A stretch of 64,000 bases of DNA from an uncultured Acidobacteriaceae bacterium (GTDB lineage Bacteria > Acidobacteriota > Terriglobia > Terriglobales > Acidobacteriaceae), in assembly GCA_903828675.1 (NCBI GenBank), contig CAIKND010000199.1, positions 27,873 to 91,872 on the forward strand. Reading direction: 5' to 3'. The notes below the pieces were generated by a model. It was not told the DNA's origin and did no database searches. It saw only the letters and a list, made by a program, of their open reading frames with translations. Below are positions 33,582 through 42,309 of this stretch, piece by piece. A program made the translations under genes and the position numbers. Positions within the stretch are counted from its first letter, which is position 1. Each line of letters starts with the position of its first letter.

Positions 33582-36500
33582 ATGACACGCGAAATGATGC
33601 ACCGGCTTGCGTTCAGTTTGGTTTTGGGAGCGGCGTTGCTGCCCTCGTCGACAAATGCTTCCACAGTCACGGGACCCGTGGAATTGCGCGTGGATGGCCT
33701 GAAGACGCCGCTGGGAATTGACGATCCGGCACCCCGATTTTCATGGCAGTTGCAGGATCCAGCACGTGGAGCGAAGCAGAGCGCCTACGAGTTGCAGGTA
33801 GCGAGCAGCGCAGAACTGCTGAAGAGCGGGAAAGCAGATGTGTGGGACAGCGGCCGCATCGAGTCTGGCGACTCGCTGAATGTGCGCTATGCCGGACCCG
33901 CTGTTGCGCCGAGCACCCGTTACTTCTGGCGCGTAAAGGTATGGAACGCCGCAGGCAATCCCTATGGGGATGGTGAAGCCGGATGGTGGGAGACGGGCCT
34001 GCTAACGCAGGACGCCTGGCGCGCGCAGTGGATCGGCTACGAGACACCGGAAGAGGCCACGGTGCGTCAAGCTCCGGCGGTCTGGATTGTGAGTCCGGAC
34101 GCGAACCTGATGGCGACGGAAAAGAGTATTGAGCAGCGTATTGCCTATCGCGCGACGATCACGCTGGCCAAGCCGGCTCGTTATGCGGTGCTCTATGCCA
34201 CGGCCCAGGACACGGTGTCAGCCTGGATTGACGGCGCGCCGGTGCTGACCGCCTCGAAGCTGCCCGCCTGGAAGCAGATGCCGTGGAAGAAATATGCCAG
34301 CGCGGTTGTGACCAAGGAACTGGCACCCGGCGCAAACACGATCGCGATTGAAGGTCTGCACTACGTGGTGAACCCGAACGGCATGGCCACCGATGACGCG
34401 CCTCCGATGAATGCGACGCTGGTGGTGGAGTACGCGGACGGCACCTGGGCCAGCTTTGCGAGCGGGCCGGAATGGAAGTCCGCCGTCCATCCCGCGACGG
34501 GCTGGCAGAAGCAGAGCTTTAACGATGCGGCATGGAAGTCAGCCGTGGTTTACAAGCAGACTCTGGGGCCCAACGTCGATCCGCTCGGCCACCCCTGGAC
34601 GGCAGAATCGGTAAAGTCCCTGCAGCACATGTTTGAAGTGAAGGCGCCGGTCAAGTCAGCGCGGCTGTATGCAACGGCGCTAGGTGCTTACCAGATGTAT
34701 TTGAACAGCAAGCGCGTGGGCGACGACGTAATGGCGCCGGGCTGGAGCGACTATCGCCAGAAGGTGAAGTACCAGACCTACGATGTAACGGCGCAAGTTG
34801 TCAGCGGCAAGAATTCGATCGCCGCGCTTCTGGCTCCGGGCTGGTACGAGACGCCTCTCGAGTGGTTCCAGCAGCCCAACAATTACGGAGACGCGCCGCC
34901 CGCGTTGCGTGCGCAGTTGCGCATTGAGCACACGGACGGCAGCGTGGAATGGGTATCGACGGACGCAAATTGGACTTCAGATACCTCAGACATTCTGCAC
35001 TCTGAGATCTACGATGGAGAAACTCAGGACGCCCGTTTCTGGCTTGCCCGCTTGAAAAAAATCAATTTGGCCAAGACTGCCATAAAGCTGGCCACGGTAA
35101 TCCAGCCCGCGCCCATCTCGATCGAGGCTCAGGACTTCGCTTCGATTCGCATGGAGCGTACGGTTGTGGCCAAGACACTCACCGAGCCCAAGCCCGGCGT
35201 GTATATCTACGACTTCGGGCAGAACCTTTCGGCTGTGGAGAAGGTACGCATTCATGGACCGTCGGGCACTGACGTGCGCTTGCGATTTGCCGAAATTCTG
35301 AACGCCGATGGAACGCTCTACACCGATAATCTGCGCACCGCCAAGGCGACCGACCACTTCATTCTCGGCGGCTCGGGCAACGGCGCGACGAATATGGAAG
35401 AGTTCATACCCAAGTTCACCTTCCACGGCTTCCGCTACGCTGAGCTCACCGGCCTGCCCACCGCGCCCGGCAAGGATGCGGTAACCGCTCTTGTCATCCA
35501 TACAGACGCACCTTTTACCGTGAAGCTCTCCACCGGCAGCGAGATGGTGAACAAGCTGTGGAGCAACATTCTGTGGGGTCAGCGCTCGAACTTTGTCGGC
35601 ATCCCCACGGACTGCCCGCAGCGCGATGAGCGCCTGGGCTGGACCGCCGATGCGCAGGTCTTCTGGCGTGCAGCCTCTTACAACATGGACCTTGCCGCAT
35701 TCTCGCGCAAGTTTGCTCAGGACCTGCGCGGCAGCCAGGACGGCACTCCCTACTACGGGATCTTTACGCCGGGTACCGTAAAGGCCTCCTCGGGTTCAGG
35801 GGCGGGTTGGAGCGACGCCGGCGTGGTGATTCCGTGGACCTCGTGGCTGCAAACTGGTGACACCGCCATGATCGAGCAGAACTGGGCCGCGATGGAGAAG
35901 TATCTGGATGCCATCAACGCGGCGAATCCCGATGGACTGTGGAAGAACGAGTCTGGCACGCCTTTCGGCGATTGGCTCTCCCCCGAGGGAAAGACGGATT
36001 ACACCCTGATCGCCAGCGCCTATTGGGCCTACGATGCAACTCTCATGCGGCAGATGGCGCACGCAACCGGACGCACCCAAGACGAGGAAAAGTATGCGCG
36101 GCTGTTTGAGAAGATTCGCGCCGCCTTCCAAAAGCAGTTCGTCCGCGACGACGGCTTTGTAAGCGGAGCAGACAACAGCAAGTCGCCTTTCGGCGTAATC
36201 AACAATCCGAATGCAAAAAGCAAAGGCGGCGATACGCAGACCGGTTACGTGCTGGCGCTGCACATGAATCTGCTGCCGGAGAAACTGCGCGCAGCGGCCG
36301 CGCAAATGCTGGTCAACAAGATCGAGGGCAACCACAACTTGCTAGCCACGGGGTTCCTGGGCACGCCTTATCTGCTCGAGGAACTGACCAAGGCTGGCCA
36401 CTCCGACCTGGCCTTCACCCTGCTGCTCAACACCAAGTACCCGTCCTGGGGATACATGGTTGAGCACGGAGCAACCACTATGTGGGAACGCTGGAACGGC

Positions 36501-36920
36501 GACCAAATGCTCGACGATCCCAGCATGAACTCCTACAACCACTACGCTTATGGCGCGGTTGCCGACTGGATCTACCGCTATGCGGCGGGTGTGGATGCAA
36601 CTCCGCTCGACGCCGGCTTCCATACGGTTGTGCTGCATCCGGTGTTCAACGCGCGGCTGGGCCACGTTGAACTGGACTACACATCTGTTTATGGCCCGAT
36701 TCATTCCGATTGGAAGGTGAGTGGAACCACCGCGGAGTGGCATGTCACCATTCCGGCCAACACGACCGGCTGGATGGAACTGAAGGCGGACGAGGCGGCA
36801 AAGTACAAGCTTGACGGAACTGCACTGGCGGCGAGTCCGCTGGCAAAGTCGACAACACGCGACGGTCAAATCGGATTTGAACTGGCCCCGGGATCTTATA
36901 CGTTCGTGGTCGGGCTTTAG
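33582..36920 (+). CDS. Secreted alpha-L-rhamnosidase (GH78)
   Basis: A 1112-residue exported enzyme releasing terminal L-rhamnose, for example from pectin rhamnogalacturonan or flavonoid glycosides. A signal peptide (HRLAFSLVLGAALLPSSTNA) is followed by an Fn3-like domain (VELRVDGLKTPLGIDDPAPRF). Beta-sandwich domains with LYATALGAYQMYLNSKRVGDD follow. The (alpha/alpha)6 catalytic domain has CPQRDERLGWTADAQVF (E683 is a likely catalytic acid) and VEHGATTMWERWNG. A C-terminal beta domain closes the protein. The start at 33582 is chosen because it begins just before the signal peptide; ATG codons at 33594 and 33597 are alternatives. rhaT follows 315 bases downstream. Confidence 0.9.
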   Translation: MTREMMHRLAFSLVLGAALLPSSTNASTVTGPVELRVDGLKTPLGIDDPAPRFSWQLQDPARGAKQSAYELQVASSAELLKSGKADVWDSGRIESGDSLNVRYAGPAVAPSTRYFWRVKVWNAAGNPYGDGEAGWWETGLLTQDAWRAQWIGYETPEEATVRQAPAVWIVSPDANLMATEKSIEQRIAYRATITLAKPARYAVLYATAQDTVSAWIDGAPVLTASKLPAWKQMPWKKYASAVVTKELAPGANTIAIEGLHYVVNPNGMATDDAPPMNATLVVEYADGTWASFASGPEWKSAVHPATGWQKQSFNDAAWKSAVVYKQTLGPNVDPLGHPWTAESVKSLQHMFEVKAPVKSARLYATALGAYQMYLNSKRVGDDVMAPGWSDYRQKVKYQTYDVTAQVVSGKNSIAALLAPGWYETPLEWFQQPNNYGDAPPALRAQLRIEHTDGSVEWVSTDANWTSDTSDILHSEIYDGETQDARFWLARLKKINLAKTAIKLATVIQPAPISIEAQDFASIRMERTVVAKTLTEPKPGVYIYDFGQNLSAVEKVRIHGPSGTDVRLRFAEILNADGTLYTDNLRTAKATDHFILGGSGNGATNMEEFIPKFTFHGFRYAELTGLPTAPGKDAVTALVIHTDAPFTVKLSTGSEMVNKLWSNILWGQRSNFVGIPTDCPQRDERLGWTADAQVFWRAASYNMDLAAFSRKFAQDLRGSQDGTPYYGIFTPGTVKASSGSGAGWSDAGVVIPWTSWLQTGDTAMIEQNWAAMEKYLDAINAANPDGLWKNESGTPFGDWLSPEGKTDYTLIASAYWAYDATLMRQMAHATGRTQDEEKYARLFEKIRAAFQKQFVRDDGFVSGADNSKSPFGVINNPNAKSKGGDTQTGYVLALHMNLLPEKLRAAAAQMLVNKIEGNHNLLATGFLGTPYLLEELTKAGHSDLAFTLLLNTKYPSWGYMVEHGATTMWERWNGDQMLDDPSMNSYNHYAYGAVADWIYRYAAGVDATPLDAGFHTVVLHPVFNARLGHVELDYTSVYGPIHSDWKVSGTTAEWHVTIPANTTGWMELKADEAAKYKLDGTALAASPLAKSTTRDGQIGFELAPGSYTFVVGL

Positions 36921-37019
36921 GGAGGTGAGTCTGAAGTTCGCCAAAGAACAAAAGCAGATTCTTCGCTCACCACCCCCGAACTCCACCCCGGAAAGCGTTG
37001 GGGCTTCGTTCGCTCTTAA

Positions 37020-37130
37020 TGAACGGTCCGGTTGAGTGTTGTTCTGTCCCACCCATTCCGCAAAGAACGCGGAATGGATGGGCACGGGGCTTGGTTGCGA
37101 GGTAGACGGTGGCAATTCATCCCCAAACGT
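37020..37130. repeat. Long repeat copy A with CCCAYCC palindrome
   Basis: Palindrome arms 37048-37061 and 37069-37082 (CCCACCCATTCCGC / GCGGAATGGATGGG) lie inside about 110 bases that closely match 55718-55830. The shared part begins GAACGGTCC and continues past CGTTGCGAGGTAGACGG-like sequence. It occupies most of the 315-base gap between GH78 and rhaT. Nothing else is seen in that gap. Confidence 0.75.
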
Positions 37131-37235
37131 AAAGTGCAATGATGGTAGGAATATCGGGGACAGGACGCTAGGCTGGAAAAACTGATTGTCGGCGAATCCT
37201 TGTATTTGCCGGCAGCATGAGGAAAAGGAGATTGA

Positions 37236-38270
37236 ATGCCGGTAGCAATTCTGGCTGGAATCGGATGGCACATGGTGGGTGCGGCCTGCGCCGCGTCGTT
37301 TTATGCGCCTATCGGAAAAGTAAAGAACTGGTCCTGGGAGACCACGTGGGCCGTTGCAGGCTTCTTCTCATGGATTCTTCTGCCCATCTCGATCAGCTTT
37401 CTCCTGCTTCCTGACTTTCATGCTTTCTACGCTTCGCTCAGCCCGGCCCTGATGGTCAAGGTCGCCCTGTTCGGCGCCATGTGGGGCGTGGGCAATGTGA
37501 GCTACGGCCTGACCATGCGCCACCTGGGCATGTCGCTGGGAATCGGCGTCGCCATTGGCGTTACCCTGGTGGTCGGCACCCTGGTTCCGCCCATGCTCCA
37601 CGGACAGTTCCTGGTGCTGTTCACAACCACGAGCGGCCTTTGGACCATGTCTGGAGTGATAGTTGCGCTGATGGGCGTAGCCATTGTTTCCTACGCCGGC
37701 CATCAAAAAGAGCTTCAGCTTGGCAGCGAAGTCCGCGAGTTCAACGTAAAGTTGGGTCTAGCGCTGGCTGTCATGTGCGGCATCTTTTCTTCGGGCATGT
37801 CATTTGCCATCGACTCGGCTGGTCCCATCAAGGATGCGGCGCTTCACCTGGGCGTCAACCCCCTGTACGCCGCGCTCCCCAGCTACGTCCTGATCATGGG
37901 TGGGGGAGCCATCGTCAACTTGAGCTACTGCTTCATCCGCCTGGCCTATAAGCGGGAACTCTCCTTGCGCGCCGACCTGGCCATCTCCAGCTCAAAGCTG
38001 CTCAAGAACGGCGCCATGGCCGCGTCCGGCGGAATCATGTGGTACCTGCAGTTCTTCTTTTATGCCTGGGGCGCGGCCAACATTCCCCAGCGGTTGGCGC
38101 ACGTGAACTGGATGCTGCACATGAGCGGCTACGTTCTCTGCGGCGGTCTGGTGGGCCTGGCCCTGGGCGAGTGGGCCGGAGTCAACAGCCGTCCCATACG
38201 GCTGCTCTGGGCGGGCATTGCCGTCATCATTTTGGCAGCCAATCTAGTTGGGCTGGGAATGGCGTCGTAA
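37236..38270 (+). CDS. rhaT: L-rhamnose-proton symporter
   Basis: A 344-residue inner-membrane transporter, the same length as E. coli RhaT, with about ten hydrophobic segments. Family features include [24 protein letters not shown] (abbreviated by its key residues), [23 protein letters not shown] and [23 protein letters not shown] lies about six bases before ATG. With the GH78 enzyme upstream it makes a rhamnose release-and-uptake pair. Rhamnose isomerase, kinase and aldolase genes are not in the window. Confidence 0.92.
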   Translation: MPVAILAGIGWHMVGAACAASFYAPIGKVKNWSWETTWAVAGFFSWILLPISISFLLLPDFHAFYASLSPALMVKVALFGAMWGVGNVSYGLTMRHLGMSLGIGVAIGVTLVVGTLVPPMLHGQFLVLFTTTSGLWTMSGVIVALMGVAIVSYAGHQKELQLGSEVREFNVKLGLALAVMCGIFSSGMSFAIDSAGPIKDAALHLGVNPLYAALPSYVLIMGGGAIVNLSYCFIRLAYKRELSLRADLAISSSKLLKNGAMAASGGIMWYLQFFFYAWGAANIPQRLAHVNWMLHMSGYVLCGGLVGLALGEWAGVNSRPIRLLWAGIAVIILAANLVGLGMAS

Positions 38271-38293
38271 TCCTGCAATTTGCTTTCGTGGTC

Positions 38294-38390
38294 CAGCAAG
38301 AAAACAAGGTCATCTTCTTCCCATCCATTCCCGCAAAATACGCGGGAATGGATGGGGCATCCGAACAGTATTCGGTAGCCGGATCTATAG
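38294..38390. repeat. Long repeat copy B with CCCAYCC palindrome
   Basis: Palindrome arms 38320-38334 and 38342-38356 are a perfect 15-bp pair (CCCATCCATTCCCGC / GCGGGAATGGATGGG). The surrounding ~95 bases match 43698-43797, including GCAAGAAA upstream and GGATCTATAG downstream. It lies between the convergent 3' ends of rhaT and a HAD gene. Confidence 0.75.
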
Positions 38391-38399
38391 GGCCTGGTG

Positions 38400-39032
38400 T
38401 CAGACAGGGAGCGGCAGTTCCCTGTCCAGGCCTGCCGCAACCAGATCCCGGCGCAACTGTTCGACCGTCGTGAATACCAGCCCCCGCATACCCAGGGCTT
38501 CAGCCGCCTCGATATTCACCAGTTTATCGTCTATGAACAGCGCGTCCCCGGCGCGGACGCCGAGTTCTTTCAGCGTGTAGAGGTAGATAGAGGGGTCGGG
38601 CTTGGCCATGTGGAGCTGATAGCTCCACACCAGAACGTCAAAGCGAGGAAGCCAATCGAACTCGCGCTTCATGTTTTCAAGCACATTGTCGCCCATGTTC
38701 GAGAGGATCGCCGTCAGAAGCCCGTGTTGCTTGAGTACCTGCTGCCAAGCCAGCATGGCGGGATTGACCGTGGTCCACATGCGGGCATCCCAGGAATTCA
38801 GCTCCTCAATGGCGGGCGGGGGGAGAACCAGGCCGGCATCGCGGACCAGCTTCTGCCAAAAGGTGATGCCCGTAAGCTTGCCTTCGTCGTAGGCGTGTCG
38901 GTCTTTCCAATAGAAGCTATCGAGGTGATCGGCGCTGAGCCCGGTGATGTGTAACAGCGCGGCATAGGCCGTGGGGTCCGGTAGTCCAGTTAACACCATT
39001 CCGTAGTCGAAGACAACCGCGCGAAGACCCAA
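38400..39032 (-). CDS. HAD-superfamily hydrolase
   Basis: A 210-residue phosphatase-like protein. Motif I is VVFDYGMVL, in which the second Asp of the usual DxD is replaced by Gly (D-Y-G). Motif II lies in LLTAILSNMGDN, and later motifs in KPDPSIYLYTLKELG and LFIDDKLVNIEAAEALGM. The missing second Asp is seen in some epoxide-hydrolase-like/HAD-IA annotated members; activity is uncertain. The start is TTG with GGAGG four to five bases upstream. It is divergent from the aminotransferase. Confidence 0.78.
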   Translation of the reverse strand: MGLRAVVFDYGMVLTGLPDPTAYAALLHITGLSADHLDSFYWKDRHAYDEGKLTGITFWQKLVRDAGLVLPPPAIEELNSWDARMWTTVNPAMLAWQQVLKQHGLLTAILSNMGDNVLENMKREFDWLPRFDVLVWSYQLHMAKPDPSIYLYTLKELGVRAGDALFIDDKLVNIEAAEALGMRGLVFTTVEQLRRDLVAAGLDRELPLPV

Positions 39033-39160
39033 TGCTCCTCCAGATGAGTGCCCGTGTATCGTGGAAAGGGGCGTCTGTATTCATTGTGCACGATGGCGCT
39101 CCCTGTGATGGTCAAGGCTGGCCAGACTGGTTCAAGCAAAGGTTTGACTGGATGGGGTCT

Positions 39161-40348
39161 ATGCAATTCTCTCGAAGAACGGACTGGAACACCGAAGAGA
39201 GTGAGTTGGCGCGCGCTCACCGCCTGCGTACTCAGGCGGGACTGCCCATCTCCAACCTGACGGCTTCGAATCCCACCCGTTGCGACTTCACGTTCAGTCC
39301 TGAATTGCTGGAGGCCCTGACCGATCCCGCCGCACTCGACTACGACCCGCAACCACGGGGAATTCTGCGCGCACGTCAGGCTGTATGCGACTACTATGCC
39401 AGCCACGGCCTGGCTCTCGACCCCAGCCAGATTGTGCTCACTACGAGCACCAGCGAGGCTTACAGTTTTCTTTTCCGGCTCCTCTGCGACCCGGAAAGCG
39501 AGATTCTGGCGCCGCTGCCCGGCTATCCCCTTTTTGATTTTCTGGCGGTGCTGGACGATGTCCGCATCAAGCCGGTACCGCTTGTCTACGACCAGGGATG
39601 GCAGATTGAACCGGAAGGTTTCCGGAGAGCTATCACCCCCGAGACCCGGGCCATCGTGCTGGTGCACCCGAACAACCCCACCGGCCACTTCACCAAGCCC
39701 TGGGAGGCGGGTGAGCTGGCCGGGTTATGCCGCGAGTTCAACTTGTCGCTGATCGTAGACGAGGTGTTTCTGGACTACGGAACCAGCGGGACCGCCTGGA
39801 GTTTTGCCGCCGGGCTGGAGGGGGTCCCCGTCTTTGTGGTCAGCGGGCTGAGCAAGATCGCCGGCCTTCCGCAGATGAAGGCGGCCTGGATTGTCTCGAC
39901 CGGACCGGCAAAAGCGCCTGCCCTGGAAAGGCTCGAGGTGATTGCGGACACCTTTCTCTCGATGAATGCTCCGGTGCAGTGCGCTCTTCCGGCATGGCTT
40001 GAGGGGCGGCATAAGATTCAGCACCAGATTCGGCAGCGGGTGGCGGCAAACCTGGCTGAGCTTGACCGTCAGCTCGCCGAGTTACCAGTTGTCCGCAGAT
40101 TGGAAGTGGAAGGCGGCTGGTATGCCGTGCTCCGGATTCCGGCGCTCGAAACGGACGAACACACGGTGCTGGCCCTGCTGGAGCAGGGGGTCTGGGTGCA
40201 CCCAGGATACTTCTTCGGTATGGCGGAGTCCGGCTGGCTGGTAGTCAGCCTGCTGGGCTCGGAGGCGGAATTCAGAACCGGGGTAACCGGTCTGGTTGAT
40301 TATCTTCGAACCCATCAGGGTGGTAACATGACTACCCGTTTACCTTAA
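39161..40348 (+). CDS. PLP-dependent class I/II aminotransferase
   Basis: A 395-residue fold-type I aminotransferase. Features are NLTASNPTRCDF near the N-terminus, VLTTSTSEAYSFLFRLL, VHPNNPTGHF, a VDEVFLDYG strand and the PLP-binding lysine region VVSGLSKIAGLPQMK. The C-terminal GVWVHPGYFFGM is typical. ATG at 39161 is chosen as the protein then begins MQFSRRTDWN; ATG at 39152 is close. The amino acid substrate is unknown. The 128 bases to the divergent HAD gene should hold its promoter. Confidence 0.85.
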   Translation: MQFSRRTDWNTEESELARAHRLRTQAGLPISNLTASNPTRCDFTFSPELLEALTDPAALDYDPQPRGILRARQAVCDYYASHGLALDPSQIVLTTSTSEAYSFLFRLLCDPESEILAPLPGYPLFDFLAVLDDVRIKPVPLVYDQGWQIEPEGFRRAITPETRAIVLVHPNNPTGHFTKPWEAGELAGLCREFNLSLIVDEVFLDYGTSGTAWSFAAGLEGVPVFVVSGLSKIAGLPQMKAAWIVSTGPAKAPALERLEVIADTFLSMNAPVQCALPAWLEGRHKIQHQIRQRVAANLAELDRQLAELPVVRRLEVEGGWYAVLRIPALETDEHTVLALLEQGVWVHPGYFFGMAESGWLVVSLLGSEAEFRTGVTGLVDYLRTHQGGNMTTRLP

Positions 40349-40412
40349 GCGATGCATCAAGTATTTAGCCTATCTGATTATTAATAAAAAGCTTGCACAA
40401 TTTACTCCAAAG

Positions 40413-41045
40413 TCATCTTCTGCGCAGGAATGGGTTACCGGCGCGCTCTTCTCCGATCGTTGTGGTGGGGCCATGGCCGGGCAGGACAGTGGTTTCGTCC
40501 GGCAGCACCAGCAGGCGGGAGTGAATCGAGTCCATAATCTGGCTGCTGTTACCTCCCGGCAGGTCGGTGCGGCCGATGCCACCGGCGAACAGCGTGTCGC
40601 CTGCAATCAGCAGTTTGAGCGGAACAAAATGGAGGCAGACAGAACCCTGGGTGTGTCCGGGGGTGTGCAGCACCTGGGCGGGATAGCGCTCGAGGCCCAC
40701 CACCAGCCCATCGGTGAGACTCTCGTCCGGCGGGGCAGTTTCAGGGGGCGCAATGCCAAGCCATGCCGCCTGCGATTCCATCATCTTGAGCAGGGGCAAG
40801 TCGTTTTCATTGAGAAAGATCAGTGCGCCGGTGAGCCGCTTCAACCGAAGTGCTCCCCCTACGTGGTCAATATGGGCGTGGGTCACCAGGATCTGTTTGA
40901 GTTTCAGGCCGAGCTCGGTGAGGCGGTGTTGGATGCGGCCTACTTCGTCACCTGGATCGATAACGATGGCCTCACCGGCCTCTTCATCGCCTAGCAGGGT
41001 GCAGTTGCATTGCAGCGGTCCAACGGGAAAAGACTCGATGATCAT
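40413..41045 (-). CDS. MBL-fold metallohydrolase (glyoxalase II-like)
   Basis: A 210-residue zinc hydrolase. The metal motif THAHIDHVGG is complete, and further ligands lie in LHTPGHTQGSV and LIAGDTLFAGGIGRTDL, with a final PGHGP. This is the short hydroxyacylglutathione hydrolase-like branch; without the usual C-terminal domain the substrate cannot be named. ATG at 41045 is chosen because the protein begins MIIESFPVGPLQCN. TACAAT lies seven bases upstream of ATG with no ribosome-binding site. It is divergent from lexA. Confidence 0.87.
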   Translation of the reverse strand: MIIESFPVGPLQCNCTLLGDEEAGEAIVIDPGDEVGRIQHRLTELGLKLKQILVTHAHIDHVGGALRLKRLTGALIFLNENDLPLLKMMESQAAWLGIAPPETAPPDESLTDGLVVGLERYPAQVLHTPGHTQGSVCLHFVPLKLLIAGDTLFAGGIGRTDLPGGNSSQIMDSIHSRLLVLPDETTVLPGHGPTTTIGEERAGNPFLRRR

Positions 41046-41052
41046 AGCCTTG

Positions 41053-41058
41053 ATTGTA
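41053..41058 (-). promoter_or_regulatory. -10 box for MBL hydrolase (leaderless candidate)
   Basis: Minus-strand TACAAT is followed by seven bases (CAAGGCT) and ATG at 41045. No ribosome-binding site and no good -35 are seen. Confidence 0.4.
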
Positions 41059-41183
41059 AGAGGCCGCGGCACATATTGGGGGGCCCCATGCGCGACGGCG
41101 AGTGACATCCGACCGCGGCAGACAATGGTCGCCGCTGCCAACGGCTTCAGGCCGCACCAAGTTGATACACACCAAAAGAGTTG

Positions 41184-41211
41184 TTGCAATTCGCTTTTTA
41201 TTCGCTATAAT
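41184..41211 (+). promoter_or_regulatory. lexA promoter, leaderless type
   Basis: TTGCAA (41184-41189), a 16-base spacer and perfect TATAAT (41206-41211). ATG at 41218 lies where transcription should begin, and there is no ribosome-binding site. ATTCGCT occurs twice within the promoter (41189-41195 and 41200-41206), eleven bases apart. This direct repeat could be a LexA operator, but it matches neither the E. coli nor the Bacillus SOS box. Confidence 0.6.
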
Positions 41212-41217
41212 GCGCCC

Positions 41218-41823
41218 ATGGCTGTTACCAGAAGGCAAAAAGAGATTCTAGATTTTCTGGAGTCGTTTGTGACGCGCAATGGCTACTCTCCGTCATTTGA
41301 GGAGATTGCGCGCGGCATGGGGCTCAAGAGTCTGGCCACCGTGCACAAGCACATTACCAACCTCGAAAAGAAGGGGTTACTGGACCGGGTGCACAATCGC
41401 AGCCGCTCCATTGACCTGCTGCCGCCGGGCTCGCGCACGCGCTCGAGCGCCCGCCTTCCCCTGGCCGGACGGATCGCTGCCGGGCTCCCCGTGGAAGCAA
41501 TGGAGACGGCGGAGACCATTTCTCTGCACGATGTGGTGGGTAACCGCGATGTTTTTGCGCTTGAAGTCCGCGGAGACTCGATGCGCGACGAGCACATTAT
41601 CAACGGCGATTATGTGCTGGTGGAGCGCACCCGTACGGCTCGCCAGGGCGAAATCGTGGTGGCCCTGGTTCACGGGACCGAAACTACGTTGAAGCGTTTT
41701 TTCACCGAGGGCAATGTCATCCGGTTGCAACCTGCCAACGCTGAGATGGACCCTATTTACGTCCCGGCCGCGCAAGTCGCCATTCAGGGACGGGTGCTCG
41801 GGGTTCTGCGCAAGTACAGATAA
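41218..41823 (+). CDS. lexA: SOS regulator LexA
   Basis: A 201-residue repressor-protease. The N-terminal winged helix (residues 1-65) has RRQKEILDFLESFV and GYSPSFEEIARGMGL. The autocleavage site is A88-G89 in IAAGLP. The catalytic Ser is S121 (VRGDSMRDEHI) and the Lys is K159 (GTETTLKRF). ATG at 41218 gives the standard N-terminus; the longer frame from 40714 is antisense to the MBL gene. Its promoter suggests a leaderless mRNA. It should repress DNA-damage genes and itself. Confidence 0.95.
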   Translation: MAVTRRQKEILDFLESFVTRNGYSPSFEEIARGMGLKSLATVHKHITNLEKKGLLDRVHNRSRSIDLLPPGSRTRSSARLPLAGRIAAGLPVEAMETAETISLHDVVGNRDVFALEVRGDSMRDEHIINGDYVLVERTRTARQGEIVVALVHGTETTLKRFFTEGNVIRLQPANAEMDPIYVPAAQVAIQGRVLGVLRKYR

Positions 41824-41935
41824 TCCTTTTGTTTTGTTCTGGAAAGGCAGGTTGCGACGTGTGATCGCGGCTGCGGATGACGGCCTATTACCGACGTTCC
41901 CCAGCCGTAACGATGTGCTTCAGCGGGTTTCTGCT

Positions 41936-41941
41936 TAGAAT
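41936..41941 (+). promoter_or_regulatory. -10 box for leaderless small coiled-coil gene
   Basis: TAGAAT is followed by six bases (CTGCTC) and ATG at 41948, with no ribosome-binding site between. Confidence 0.4.
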
Positions 41942-41947
41942 CTGCTC

Positions 41948-42226
41948 ATGAACGAAGCCATTGCATCCCTCGCAAACTTGCTTACTGAAGTCGTGCTGCC
42001 GAACCTGAAATCCGTGCAGACCAGCCATGCCGAGCAGATCGCGGCAAATGACCGACTGGAGGAAGCCATCGACGAGCTCCAGATTCACTTCAAGTCTCAA
42101 TTTGCGACCATCTCCGCACAACTGACAGCTTGCCGAGCCGAGGTGGCGGCCCTGCAAGCGGCCCTCAGAGCCGCGCAAGCGCAGAACGCGCCGATAGTCA
42201 CCGATAGAAGCACGCTCGTTCACTGA
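41948..42226 (+). CDS. Small coiled-coil protein, unknown function
   Basis: A 92-residue protein predicted to be almost fully helical, with heptad-like spacing (IAANDRLEEAIDELQIHF, LTACRAEVAALQAALRAAQ). No signal peptide or metal motif is seen. No family is recognised. It lies 125 bases after lexA on the same strand, with its own -10-like box six bases upstream of ATG. It is a plausible real gene because of that box and its composition. Confidence 0.5.
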   Translation: MNEAIASLANLLTEVVLPNLKSVQTSHAEQIAANDRLEEAIDELQIHFKSQFATISAQLTACRAEVAALQAALRAAQAQNAPIVTDRSTLVH

Positions 42227-42309
42227 GCCCCCTCTGCCGGCGTCATGGATGAATTGCTTTCCCAACTGACACTTCCGGGATGCCGGGAATGCCTGCAATA
42301 ATTCCAACC

